Positions 1 through 8,143 of a stretch of 64,000 nt of DNA are shown piece by piece. The position numbers and the translations under genes were made by a program. Origin of the DNA: Actinomadura opuntiae (GTDB lineage: Bacteria > Actinomycetota > Actinomycetes > Streptosporangiales > Streptosporangiaceae); the NCBI RefSeq assembly GCF_030283205.1, contig NZ_JASNWF010000016.1:176018-240017 (forward strand), in the 5' to 3' direction. Under the pieces are notes generated by a model. The model made no database searches. It saw only the letters and a program-made list of their open reading frames with translations, and was not told the DNA's origin. The first letter of the stretch is position 1, and every line of letters starts with the position of its first letter.

Positions 1-148
1 CCTCGGACAGGCCGACGGCCTTGCCGATGGCGGCGTAGGAGCGGCGGCCGTCCTGCTGGAGCTGTTCGATGATCTGCTTGGCGGTCGCGTCGAGCTGGAC
101 GGCCGGCCGGGCCGTTCCCCGGCGGGCGGGAGGGCGCTCCTCCGTCAT
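1..148 (-). CDS. Lrp/AsnC-family transcriptional regulator (N-terminal part only)
   Basis: The minus-strand frame begins at an ATG at 148, preceded by a TAGGAG ribosome site, and runs off the left edge. The visible 49 residues include LDATAKQIIEQLQQDGRRSY and AAIGKAVGLSE. This is the winged-helix start of Lrp/AsnC regulators, where a short helix is followed by the recognition segment (A-IG--VGLSE). The amino-acid-binding RAM domain lies outside the window. Lrp-type proteins are homo-oligomeric DNA-binding sensors of amino acids or related amines. Its divergent position beside the polyamine operon suggests it controls that operon; this is inferred from location and from the dyad between the two genes. 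Confidence 0.88.
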   Translation of the reverse strand, partial: MTEERPPARRGTARPAVQLDATAKQIIEQLQQDGRRSYAAIGKAVGLSE

Positions 149-194
149 CGTTGGTACTCCTAGCTGCGGCATCGAGGGTGTGAGGCGGCTGGAC

Positions 195-240
195 CAAGTG
201 AATTAGTCGTGAAACTGGATCGTAACAACGGAATCACTTG
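195..240. promoter_or_regulatory. Inverted repeat in the Lrp/aldehyde dehydrogenase divergent promoter
   Basis: CAAGTGA at 195-201 is matched by its reverse complement TCACTTG at 234-240, so the half-sites lie 39 bp apart. The pair sits in the 164-bp gap between the divergent regulator and the aldehyde dehydrogenase. Lrp-family octamers often bind widely spaced, phased half-sites, so this is a candidate operator. No binding data exist here, and the promoter hexamers are not clear. Confidence 0.45.
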
Positions 241-312
241 TATTGGTCGAGATCCTCTGTCAGGGTCAGGCCAACGGGACAGTTCGGGCGGCGGCGCCCA
301 GGAAGGATCGAG

Positions 313-1746
313 ATGAGCGGCGAACGGCTGCGCAACTTTATCGGTGGCGAGTACGTGGACGCCAAGGACGGGCGGACGCTGGAGGTGGTCGACCCCAGCA
401 CCGGCGAGGCGTACGCGCAGGCGCCCGTCTCCGGCGCCGGGGACGTCGACGCCGCGTTCCGCGCCGCCGCGGAGGCGTTCCCTGCCTGGCGGGACGCCAC
501 CCCCGGCGAGCGCAGCCTGGCGATGCTCCGGTTCGCGGACGCGGTCGAGGCGCGGGGGCGCGAGCTGGTCGAGGCGGAGAGCCGCGACACCGGCAAGCCC
601 GTCCAGCTCACCATGGAGGAGGAGCTGCCGCCGATGGTGGACAACCTCCGCTTCTTCGCGGGGGCGTCGCGCGTCCTGGAGGGCAAGGCCACCGGCGAGT
701 ACCTGGCCGACCACACCTCCTCCATCCGGCGCGAGCCGATCGGGGTCTGCGCGCAGGTGACGCCGTGGAACTACCCGATGATGATGGCGGTCTGGAAGAT
801 CGGGCCGGCGCTGGCGACCGGCAACACCGTGGTGCTCAAGCCGTCGGACACGACGCCGGTCAGCACGCTGATGCTGGCGGAGATCGCGGCGGAGTTCCTG
901 CCGCCGGGCGTCTTCAACGTGATCTGCGGCGACCGCGACACCGGCCGCGCGCTGGTGGAGCACCCGACGCCGCAGATGGTGTCGATCACCGGCAGCGTCC
1001 GGGCGGGCATGGAGGTCGCCGCGTCCGCCGCCAAGGACCTCAAGAAGGTGCACCTGGAGCTCGGCGGCAAGGCGCCCGTCGTGGTGTTCGACGACGCGGA
1101 CGTGGAGTCGGCGGCGCAGGGCATCGCCGAGGCCGGCTACTTCAACGCCGGGCAGGACTGCACCGCGGCGACGCGGGTGCTGGTCGCCGACCGGCTGCAC
1201 GACGACTTCACGGCGGCGCTCACCGAGGCGGCGCGCGGCACCGTCGTCGGGCCCCCGAGCAACACCGACGCGTTCTACGGACCGGTGAACAGCGCCGCGC
1301 AACTGGAGCGCGTCCAGGGCTTCATCGACCGGGTGCCGGGGCACGCGGAGGTGCTCACCGGCGGTACGCGGGCCGGCGACACCGGCTACTTCTTCGAGCC
1401 CACGGTCGTCGGCGGGCTCCGCCAGGACGACGAGATCGTGCAGAACGAGGTGTTCGGCCCGGTCATCACCGTCCAGCGCTTCTCCGACGAGGCGCAGGCG
1501 ATCGAGTGGGCGAACGGCGTCCGGTACGGCCTGGCGGCCAGCGTGTGGACGCAGAACCACGGGCGCGCGATGCGCATGAGCAAGGCACTGGACTTCGGGG
1601 CGGTGTGGGTGAACACCCACATCCCCTTCGTCTCGGAGATGCCGCACGGGGGCTTCAAGCACTCCGGCTACGGCAAGGACATGTCGATGTACGGAATCGA
1701 GGACTACACCCGCGTCAAGCACGTCATGCACTACATCGGCGCCTGA
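313..1746 (+). CDS. NAD-dependent aldehyde dehydrogenase, gamma-aminobutyraldehyde dehydrogenase-like
   Basis: This 477-residue protein oxidises an aldehyde to the acid with NAD(P). The start is ATG 313, with GGAAGG upstream. Diagnostic features are the cofactor-binding TPWNYP segment, the catalytic Glu249 in LELGGKAP and the nucleophile Cys283 in FNAGQDCTAA, a form of the active-site motif typical of PatD/PuuC-type aminobutyraldehyde dehydrogenases. It is the first gene before a polyamine-type ABC transporter and an amine-oxidase-like flavoprotein. A role in converting 4-aminobutanal (from putrescine) to GABA is therefore likely. The family is certain; the exact substrate is inferred from the motif and neighbours. 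Confidence 0.9.
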   Translation: MSGERLRNFIGGEYVDAKDGRTLEVVDPSTGEAYAQAPVSGAGDVDAAFRAAAEAFPAWRDATPGERSLAMLRFADAVEARGRELVEAESRDTGKPVQLTMEEELPPMVDNLRFFAGASRVLEGKATGEYLADHTSSIRREPIGVCAQVTPWNYPMMMAVWKIGPALATGNTVVLKPSDTTPVSTLMLAEIAAEFLPPGVFNVICGDRDTGRALVEHPTPQMVSITGSVRAGMEVAASAAKDLKKVHLELGGKAPVVVFDDADVESAAQGIAEAGYFNAGQDCTAATRVLVADRLHDDFTAALTEAARGTVVGPPSNTDAFYGPVNSAAQLERVQGFIDRVPGHAEVLTGGTRAGDTGYFFEPTVVGGLRQDDEIVQNEVFGPVITVQRFSDEAQAIEWANGVRYGLAASVWTQNHGRAMRMSKALDFGAVWVNTHIPFVSEMPHGGFKHSGYGKDMSMYGIEDYTRVKHVMHYIGA

Positions 1747-1862
1747 GGGACGCACCGCGGCGGTGCGCGGGCCGGCGTCCGTTCCCCCGGACGGGCGCCG
1801 GCCGGCGCGGGGGCGCCGCCGCGGTGGCCGGGCGCCACGAGCTCGTGAAGGAAACCCAGCCC

Positions 1863-3014
1863 ATGACCGAAACCCAGCCCGCCCCGGCGCGCGACGACCC
1901 GGGTCGCGCAGTTCCCGCCATCGAGCTCACGGGAGTCGAGAAGACCTACCACGCCTACGGCGAGGCCGTCCCGGCGGTCCGCGGCGTGGACCTGGAGATC
2001 GGGCAGGGGGAGTTCTTCTCCCTGCTCGGCCCGTCCGGATGCGGCAAGACCACCACCATGCGCATGATCGCCGGCTTCGAGGAGCCGACGGGCGGCGAGA
2101 TCTACCTGCACGGACGCAGCGTCACCGGCGTGCCCGCCAACCGCCGTGACGTCAACATGGTGTTCCAGTCGTACGCGCTGTTCCCGCACATGAACGTCTT
2201 CGACAACGTCGCGTTTGGGTTGCGCCGGCGCGGCGTCGGCAAGGCCGACGTCAAGGCGCGGGTCGGCGAGATGCTGGAGATCGTCGACCTGACGGGCCGG
2301 GAGCGGCGCCGTCCCGCCGAGCTGTCGGGCGGCCAGCAGCAGCGCGTCGCGCTGGCCCGCGCGCTGGTCAACCGGCCGCGCGCGCTCCTGCTGGACGAGC
2401 CGCTCGGCGCGCTGGACCTGAAGCTCCGGCAGGCGATGCAGGTCGAGCTGAAGCGGATCCAGCGGGAGGTCGGCATCACGTTCGTGTACGTGACGCACGA
2501 CCAGGGCGAGGCGCTGACGATGTCGGACCGGATCGCGGTGATGAACGACGGGCTGATCGACCAGCTCGGCACGCCGCGGGAGATCTACGAGCATCCGGCG
2601 ACGCGGTTCGTGGCCGGGTTCATCGGCACGTCCAACCTGCTCGGCGGGGAGGTCACCGAGGTGTCGGGGGGCGCCGCCGTGATCTCCTACGGGCCGGACG
2701 GGCGGATCGAGGTGCCGGTGCGCGGCGGGCCGGCGGTCGCGGCGGGGGAGCGGCTGGAGCTGACGGTCCGGCCGGAGAAGATCGGCATCGGGGCCGACAA
2801 GCCGGCCGGCGACCTGTGCGGCGTGCGCGGCACCGTGACCGAGGTCGTCTACCTCGGCACCTCGACGAGCTACAACGTCACCACCTCCACCGGGGCGGAC
2901 GTGGTCGTGTTCCTGCAGAACGCCACGGGCGCCGACGACATCGCCGTTCGCGGGGACAGCGTCTGGCTGTCGTGGGACCCGCGCCACTCGTACGCCATAG
3001 GAGCCCCCCAGTGA
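1863..3014 (+). CDS. potA: Polyamine-type ABC transporter ATP-binding protein (PotA-like)
   Basis: This 383-residue cytoplasmic ATPase drives an importer. It has Walker A at residues 56-64 (GPSGCGKTT), a Q-loop around VFQSYALFPHMNV, the ABC signature LSGGQQQR at 154-161, Walker B ending in Asp178-Glu179, and the H-loop TYVTHDQGEAL-type segment. A C-terminal TOBE region runs from about residue 290 and is typical of PotA and other MOI-type importers. The start ATG 1863 has an AAGGAA ribosome site. Its stop overlaps the GTG start of the binding-protein gene by 4 bp, so translation is probably coupled. The polyamine assignment rests on the PotD/B/C neighbours; putrescine and spermidine cannot be told apart from sequence. 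Confidence 0.92.
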   Translation: MTETQPAPARDDPGRAVPAIELTGVEKTYHAYGEAVPAVRGVDLEIGQGEFFSLLGPSGCGKTTTMRMIAGFEEPTGGEIYLHGRSVTGVPANRRDVNMVFQSYALFPHMNVFDNVAFGLRRRGVGKADVKARVGEMLEIVDLTGRERRRPAELSGGQQQRVALARALVNRPRALLLDEPLGALDLKLRQAMQVELKRIQREVGITFVYVTHDQGEALTMSDRIAVMNDGLIDQLGTPREIYEHPATRFVAGFIGTSNLLGGEVTEVSGGAAVISYGPDGRIEVPVRGGPAVAAGERLELTVRPEKIGIGADKPAGDLCGVRGTVTEVVYLGTSTSYNVTTSTGADVVVFLQNATGADDIAVRGDSVWLSWDPRHSYAIGAPQ

Positions 3015-4255
3015 CGAACATCGACCCCGCGTTCCTGCGCGGACTGACCCGTCCCCGGCTGGCACGTTCCACCCCGTCCCGCCGGGACGTCCTGCGGCTG
3101 ATGGGCGCGGCGGGCGCGGGCCTGGCCCTGTCGGCCTGCGGCGTGAAGGGGCAGGGCGGCAAGGGCAAGGTCACCCAGAACGACGTGCAGAAGTACTGGT
3201 CGGGCAAGGCCAGGACCGGCAAGCTCAACTGGGCGAACTGGCCGGGCTACATGGAGGACGACCACGCGACCATCAAGGCCTTCGAGAAGGCCACCGGGAT
3301 CAAGGTGGACTACAAGGAGGTCATCCAGGAGATGGGCCCCTGGTTCGGCAAGATCCAGGCGCCGCTGGCGGCGAACCAGTCCATCGGCTTCGACCTGATG
3401 GTGATGACGAACGGGATCCAGCTCGAGCAGTGCCGGCAGCTCGGCTACCTGGCGCCGCTGGACCTGTCCCGGCTGAAGAACTTCCAGGCCAACGCCGGGG
3501 CGACGTTCAAGAACCCGTCGTACGACCCGGGCAACGCCTTCACGATCCCGTACGAGTCGGGCATCACCGGGATCGCGTACAACACCAAGTACGTGAAGGA
3601 GGAGATCACCAGCATCGCGCAGCTGTTCGACCCGAAGTACAAGGGGCGGGTCGGCATGATGGGCGACTCGCAGGAACTGGGCAACTTCGGGATGTTCCTG
3701 CTCGGCGTCGACCCCGAGAAGTCGACTCCGGCCGACTGGGAGAAGGCCGCGGCGAAGCTGCGCGAGCAGCGCGACAAGGGGATCGTCCGCAAGTACTACA
3801 ACCAGGACTACGTCGACGCCGTCAGCAAGGGCGACGTGTGGATGACGATGGCGTGGTCGGGTGACGTGTACAGCATGACCAGTCCGGACGTGCGGTTCGC
3901 CATCCCGAAGGAGGGCGGCACCATCTGGACCGACAACATGTGCATCCCGAAGACCGCGAGCAGCCCGGTCGACGCTCTCACGCTGATGGACTGGCTGTAC
4001 GTCCCGGAGAACAACGCGCCGCTCACCGAGTTCGTCAACTACATCACGCCCGTTCCGGGAGTGAAGCAGGTCATCGCGGCGGACGCGGCGAAGGCCACCG
4101 GTGACGACAAGAAGGACCTGACCCGGCTCAGCGCGAGCCCGCTGGTGTTCCCGTCCGAGGCCGACATGCAGCGGCTGCGGCACTACCGGCGGCTCACGCA
4201 GGCGGAGGAGGCGCAGTACCAGAAGATCTTCGAGCCCATCGCGAAGGGCTCGTGA
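3011..4255 (+). CDS. potD: Polyamine-type ABC transporter substrate-binding lipoprotein (PotD-like)
   Basis: This 414-residue exported solute-binding protein starts at GTG 3011, inside the stop of the ATPase gene. The N-terminus carries a twin-arginine motif (SRRDVL, Arg24-Arg25), a hydrophobic stretch and a lipobox ending at Cys43 (LSAC). It therefore probably leaves through Tat and is lipid-anchored outside the membrane. The mature part begins with the family signature LNWANWPGYM and contains the VDYKEV and GDV segments expected of the spermidine/putrescine-binding fold (family 1 extracellular proteins). Tat export of a lipoprotein is common in actinomycetes. It should capture the substrate and deliver it to the two permeases encoded next. 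Confidence 0.92.
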   Translation: MTNIDPAFLRGLTRPRLARSTPSRRDVLRLMGAAGAGLALSACGVKGQGGKGKVTQNDVQKYWSGKARTGKLNWANWPGYMEDDHATIKAFEKATGIKVDYKEVIQEMGPWFGKIQAPLAANQSIGFDLMVMTNGIQLEQCRQLGYLAPLDLSRLKNFQANAGATFKNPSYDPGNAFTIPYESGITGIAYNTKYVKEEITSIAQLFDPKYKGRVGMMGDSQELGNFGMFLLGVDPEKSTPADWEKAAAKLREQRDKGIVRKYYNQDYVDAVSKGDVWMTMAWSGDVYSMTSPDVRFAIPKEGGTIWTDNMCIPKTASSPVDALTLMDWLYVPENNAPLTEFVNYITPVPGVKQVIAADAAKATGDDKKDLTRLSASPLVFPSEADMQRLRHYRRLTQAEEAQYQKIFEPIAKGS

Positions 4256-5124
4256 TGGCCCGCCGGTCCAGGGGCGGCGCGTCGACGCCGTACCTGATGA
4301 TCCTGCCGAGCGGGCTGTGGATGCTGGCGTTCTTCATCGTCCCGATCGTGCTGATGGTGTCGCTGTCGCTGCAGACGGGCAACCTCATCGACGGGTTCCG
4401 CCAGACGTTCCACTGGCAGAACTACACCGACAGCCTGAACACCTACGGCGACAAGGTCGTCCGGTCGCTCTGGTACGGGCTGCTGGCGACGATCCTGTGC
4501 ATCGCGCTCGCCTATCCGGCGGCGTACTGGATCGCCTTCCGCGGCGGGCGCCACAAGTCGACGTACCTGTTCCTGCTCCTGCTTCCGTACTTCGTGTCGT
4601 TCATCCTGCGGACGGTCTCGTGGAAGCTGGTGCTGACCGACAACGGGCCGATCCTCGGGCCGCTGCGCGACCACGGCATCGTGCCGTCCGGTTTCCACGT
4701 CCTGGACACCGGCGTCGCGGTGGTGTCGGGGCTGACCTACAACTTCCTGCCGTTCATGGTGCTGCCGATCTACGTGGCGCTGGAACGGATCGACGAGCGC
4801 GTCGTCGAGGCGGCCTACGACCTGTACGCCGGCCGCGCGCAGGCGTTCGCGCGGGTCGTGCTGCCGCTGTCGCTGCCCGGCGTGTTCGCCGGCGTCATCA
4901 TGACGTTCGTGCCGGTGTCGTCGGACTACGTCAACGCCGAGGTGCTGGGCGGCCCGCAGAACACGATGATCGGGAACGTGATCCAGACGGAGTACTTCGA
5001 CAACAGCGCCTACCCGATCGCGTCGGCGCTGTCGTTCGCGCTGATGGCGATCCTGCTCGTCGGCATCTTCGCCTACGCGCGGACGCTGGGCACGCAGGAC
5101 GTTCTGGAGGCGGCGGGACGATGA
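4252..5124 (+). CDS. potB: Polyamine-type ABC transporter permease (PotB-like)
   Basis: This integral membrane permease is about 290 residues with about six transmembrane helices. The start is either GTG 4252 (4-bp overlap with the binding-protein gene) or ATG 4255 (TGATG, 1-bp overlap); both imply translational coupling. The cytoplasmic EAA loop that docks onto the ATPase is seen as VEAAYDLYAGRAQAFARVVL. This is followed by PLSLPGVFAGV, the usual continuation in BPD_transp_1 permeases. It pairs with the next permease to form the translocation pore. Its gene position after the ATPase and binding protein matches pot operons of other actinobacteria. Confidence 0.92.
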   Translation: MMARRSRGGASTPYLMILPSGLWMLAFFIVPIVLMVSLSLQTGNLIDGFRQTFHWQNYTDSLNTYGDKVVRSLWYGLLATILCIALAYPAAYWIAFRGGRHKSTYLFLLLLPYFVSFILRTVSWKLVLTDNGPILGPLRDHGIVPSGFHVLDTGVAVVSGLTYNFLPFMVLPIYVALERIDERVVEAAYDLYAGRAQAFARVVLPLSLPGVFAGVIMTFVPVSSDYVNAEVLGGPQNTMIGNVIQTEYFDNSAYPIASALSFALMAILLVGIFAYARTLGTQDVLEAAGR

Positions 5125-5948
5125 CGACGCTCACCCCCACCCGGACGGCGCGTCCGGCCGCGCCGCGGCGGCGCCGCCGCATCGCCGGGCTGCACCTCTA
5201 CACGCTGCTGCTGATCGCGTGGCTGATCCTGCCGATCGCCATCATGATCCTGTTCGGCTTCAACGACACGCACAGCAAGCAGAACTTCCAGTGGCAGGGC
5301 TTCACCCTCAAGTGGTACGTCCACCTGTTCGACAAGGGGGACTTGACCACGGCGGCCGTCAACTCGCTGACGATCGCGCTGCTCAGCACCGCCATCACCA
5401 CGGTCATCGGGACGTTCGCCGGCATCGCGCTCGGCCGGTACCGGTTCCGCGGCAAGGGCGCGACGAACCTGGTGCTGTTCATGGCGATCTCCTGCCCGGA
5501 GATCGTGATGGGCGCGTCGCTGCTGTCGATGTTCGTCACGTTCAACCTGCCGCGCGGCTACCTGACGATCCTGGTCGCGCACGTGATGTTCTCCATCGCG
5601 TTCGTGGCCGTGACGGTGCGGGCGCGGGTGGTCGGGCTCGACCCGGCGGTGGAGGAGGCCGCGCAGGACCTCGGGGCCGGCCCGTGGACCCGGTTCCGCC
5701 TGGTCACCCTGCCGATGATCATGCCCGGGGTGGTCGCGGGGGCGCTGCTGGCGTTCGTGCTGTCCATCGACGACTTCGTGATCACCAACTTCACCAGCGG
5801 CTCCACCATCACGTTCCCGCTGTGGATCTACGGCTCGACCCGGACGGGGACGCCGCCGCAGGTCAACGTGATGGGGACGATCATCTTCGCGGTCGGCGTG
5901 GTGATCGCGGTGGTGGCGGCGCGGCGCAGTATCCGCGCGTCCCGCTGA
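5121..5948 (+). CDS. potC: Polyamine-type ABC transporter permease (PotC-like)
   Basis: This is the second permease, 275 residues. It starts at ATG 5121 and overlaps the previous stop by 4 bp (ATGA). After a basic cytoplasmic N-terminus come about six hydrophobic helices. The EAA loop reads EEAAQDLGAGPWTRFRLVTL and is followed by PMIMPGVVAGAL. The segment SIDDFVITNF is strongly conserved in PotC proteins and in related permeases for polyamines. With the preceding gene it forms the heterodimeric channel. Only 18 bp separate its stop from the flavoprotein gene, so the whole set is probably one transcript. Confidence 0.92.
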   Translation: MTTLTPTRTARPAAPRRRRRIAGLHLYTLLLIAWLILPIAIMILFGFNDTHSKQNFQWQGFTLKWYVHLFDKGDLTTAAVNSLTIALLSTAITTVIGTFAGIALGRYRFRGKGATNLVLFMAISCPEIVMGASLLSMFVTFNLPRGYLTILVAHVMFSIAFVAVTVRARVVGLDPAVEEAAQDLGAGPWTRFRLVTLPMIMPGVVAGALLAFVLSIDDFVITNFTSGSTITFPLWIYGSTRTGTPPQVNVMGTIIFAVGVVIAVVAARRSIRASR

Positions 5949-5966
5949 GCCCGCCAGGATGGACCC

Positions 5967-7376
5967 GTGGACGTGTCGAAGGCGCTCGCGGAGGCGGAAC
6001 CCGCGCCTTACTGGCTCGCCGGCGCCGGCCGGCCCGAGCCGGGGCCGGCGCTCGCGGGGGAGGTGACGTGCGACCTCGCCGTGGTCGGCGGCGGCTACGG
6101 CGGCCTGTGGACGGCCCTGCTCGCCAAGGAGCGCGACCCGTCCCTGGACGTGGTCGTGCTGGAGGCCGGGCGGGTGGGGTCGGCCGCGTCGGGACGCAAC
6201 GGCGGGTTCTGCGCGGCCAGCCTCACCCACGGCCTGGAGAACGGCGCCGGCCGCTGGCCGGACGAGATGCACGCCCTCGAACGGCTCGGCTGGGACAACC
6301 TGCGCGCCATCGCCGCGACCCTCACCCGCTACGGCATCGACGCCGAGTGGGAGCCGACCGGGGAGATGACCGTCGCGACGGCGGAGTGGCAGGTCCCGGC
6401 GCTGGAGCGGGAGGCGGAGAGGGCGTACGAGCTGGGCTGGGAGCCGATCCTGCTCGGCCCGGACGCCGTCCGCGGGGAGGTCGCCTCGCCCACCTACCTC
6501 GCCGGGCTGTGGGACCGCGACGCCGTCGCCATGGTGCATCCCGCAAAGCTCGCCTTCGGGCTGGCCGCCGCGTGCAGGTCCCTCGGCGTCCGCATCCATG
6601 AGAACACGCGGGTGACCGGTCTGCGGTCGGACGCCGGCAGGCTGCGGCTGAGCGGCGCGTACGGGTCGGTGACGGCCCGGCACGTCGCCCTCGCGACCGG
6701 CGCGTTCCCGCCGCTGCTGCGGCGCATGCGGGGCTTCCTGGTCCCGGTGTACGACTACGCGCTGGTCACCGAGCCACTCACCCCGGCGCAGCGGGAGGCC
6801 GTCGGCTGGAAGCACCGGCAGGGCCTCGGGGACGGCGCGAACCAGTTCCACTACTACCGGCTCACGGCGGACGACCGGATCCTCTGGGGCGGGTACGACG
6901 CCGTCTACCACTACGGGAACGGGCTGCGTCCGGAGCTGGAGAACCGTCCCGCCACGTTCGCCGCCCTGGCGCGGCACTTCTTTAGCACCTTTCCCCAGCT
7001 CGAAGGCATCCGCTTCACCCACGCGTGGGGAGGCGTCATCGACACGTGCAGCCGTTTCTGCGCGTTCTACGGGACGGCCCACGACCGCAGGCTCGCCTAC
7101 GCGGCGGGCTACACCGGCCTCGGCGTCGGAGCCACCCGCTTCGGCGCCGACGTCATGCTCGACCTCCTCCGCATCGGCCTGGCGCCCGGCGAGGAGACCG
7201 AACGCACGCGGCTGGCGATGGTGCGCTCCAAGCCCGTCCCGTTCCCGCCCGAACCGCTCAGGTACGGCGTCATCGAGCTCACCCGGCGGGAGATCGCCCG
7301 CGCCGACCGCAACGAGGGCCGCCGCGGCCTCTGGCTCCGCACCCTCGACCGCCTCGGCCTCGGCTTCGACTCCTAA
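5967..7376 (+). CDS. FAD-dependent oxidoreductase of the DadA/PuuB (DAO) family
   Basis: This 469-residue flavoprotein has an N-terminal Rossmann dinucleotide site (AVVGGGYGGLWTALLA, about residues 37-52) followed by VVLEAGRVGSAASGRNGGF. That order is characteristic of D-amino-acid-oxidase-fold amine oxidases such as gamma-glutamylputrescine oxidase and D-amino-acid dehydrogenases. A C-terminal GYTGLGVGATRFGADV segment closes the FAD site. GTG 5967 is the first good start; an ATG at 5959 is out of frame. It probably oxidises an imported amine or a derivative to an aldehyde for the dehydrogenase at the head of the operon. No glutamylpolyamine synthetase (PuuA) is seen nearby, so the true substrate is open. 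Confidence 0.82.
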   Translation: MDVSKALAEAEPAPYWLAGAGRPEPGPALAGEVTCDLAVVGGGYGGLWTALLAKERDPSLDVVVLEAGRVGSAASGRNGGFCAASLTHGLENGAGRWPDEMHALERLGWDNLRAIAATLTRYGIDAEWEPTGEMTVATAEWQVPALEREAERAYELGWEPILLGPDAVRGEVASPTYLAGLWDRDAVAMVHPAKLAFGLAAACRSLGVRIHENTRVTGLRSDAGRLRLSGAYGSVTARHVALATGAFPPLLRRMRGFLVPVYDYALVTEPLTPAQREAVGWKHRQGLGDGANQFHYYRLTADDRILWGGYDAVYHYGNGLRPELENRPATFAALARHFFSTFPQLEGIRFTHAWGGVIDTCSRFCAFYGTAHDRRLAYAAGYTGLGVGATRFGADVMLDLLRIGLAPGEETERTRLAMVRSKPVPFPPEPLRYGVIELTRREIARADRNEGRRGLWLRTLDRLGLGFDS

Positions 7377-7382
7377 GGAACA

Positions 7383-7409
7383 GCAGTGCCCGCCTCCGGC
7401 GGGCACTGC
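7383..7409 (+). terminator. Stem-loop after the polyamine operon
   Basis: GCAGTGCCCGCC and GGCGGGCACTGC form a perfect 12-bp stem with a 3-nt loop seven bases after the flavoprotein stop codon. There is no long T-run, as is usual for actinomycete terminators. The next gene is convergent, so it may end transcription from both sides. Confidence 0.7.
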
Positions 7410-7410
7410 G

Positions 7411-7480
7411 AAGGAATCCGGCCCGTCGCGAGGAAGTGATCGCGCGAAAGAATCTGGCCCGTCGCGGGGCGTGTGGCGCG
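7411..7480. repeat. Two imperfect copies of a 36-bp noncoding unit
   Basis: GAATCCGGCCCGTCGCG at 7414-7430 recurs as GAATCTGGCCCGTCGCG at 7450-7466, with one mismatch in 17 and a period of 36 bp. The flanking AAGGAA/AAAGAA and GCGCG also align. The duplication lies between the stem-loop and the convergent PH-domain gene. Its function is unknown. Confidence 0.6.
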
Positions 7481-7488
7481 GGCTGGGG

Positions 7489-8007
7489 TTAGTCGGGGGC
7501 TTCTTCGGTGGCGCCGAAGATGACCGAGGAGACTTCCAGGTAGAGCTGCTCCGGGTAGGGCATGTAGCCGACGTTGCGCAGCGCCTGCTTCTGTCCGGCC
7601 GACTCCAGGATGAACTCGCCGTACCCGAGCATCCGCCCGGCGACGGACCGCTCCAGCGTGATGTCGGTGACCTTCGCCAGCGGCATCATCGCGATGGTGC
7701 GGTTCAGCACGCCGCTGATCAGCATCACCCGGTGCTCGGTGACCAGGAAGAACTGGAGGGACCAGGCGGCGACCTTCCAGACCAGGTAGCCGATCACCGG
7801 CAGCCACAGCCACCAGATCCAGATGGTCCCGGTGACGGCGGAGACCGTGGCACAGAGGATGAGGCTGGCGACGACGACGACGGCCGGCAGCAGGAGCACC
7901 GCCGGATGCCGGCGTACCGCGATGACCCGGCCCTCGTAGGCCATCAGGTACCTGTCGACGGTCCGCGACTTGGAGTCGCGGTAGACCATCATGTCCTGCA
8001 GATTCAC
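7489..8007 (-). CDS. PH-domain membrane protein (bacterial PH / YdbT-like)
   Basis: This 172-residue protein starts at GTG 8007, chosen because GAGGAC lies six bases upstream. An upstream extension of the frame has no such site and looks non-coding. Two adjacent hydrophobic helices (about residues 38-85, with LLLPAVVVVASLIL and IWIWWLWLPVIGYLVW) precede a beta-rich region. That region contains FFLVTEHRVMLISGVLNRTIAMMPL and ITLERSVAGRMLGYG, the pattern of the bacterial PH domain (DUF304, YdbS/YdbT-like). These proteins are membrane-embedded, and their molecular role is generally unclear. It diverges from the hypothetical gene at 8144, and no operon partner is evident. Confidence 0.82.
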   Translation of the reverse strand: MNLQDMMVYRDSKSRTVDRYLMAYEGRVIAVRRHPAVLLLPAVVVVASLILCATVSAVTGTIWIWWLWLPVIGYLVWKVAAWSLQFFLVTEHRVMLISGVLNRTIAMMPLAKVTDITLERSVAGRMLGYGEFILESAGQKQALRNVGYMPYPEQLYLEVSSVIFGATEEAPD

Positions 8008-8143
8008 GGCGGCGTCCTCGTCATGATCCGGTGTGTCCAACCGTAGCCCACCGCGGACCGGCGATGCAGGGACCGCGGGGTAAGGCGGGCGGGTCCGCGC
8101 GGGGAACGCGGCATTGGCCTTGTGCGCGCCGGGCACGCGCCTG

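Noticed and set aside
5073..7406. A 777-codon minus-strand open frame
   Set aside because: It is antisense to potC and the FAD oxidoreductase, with no domain pattern and His/Arg/Asp-rich low-complexity translation.
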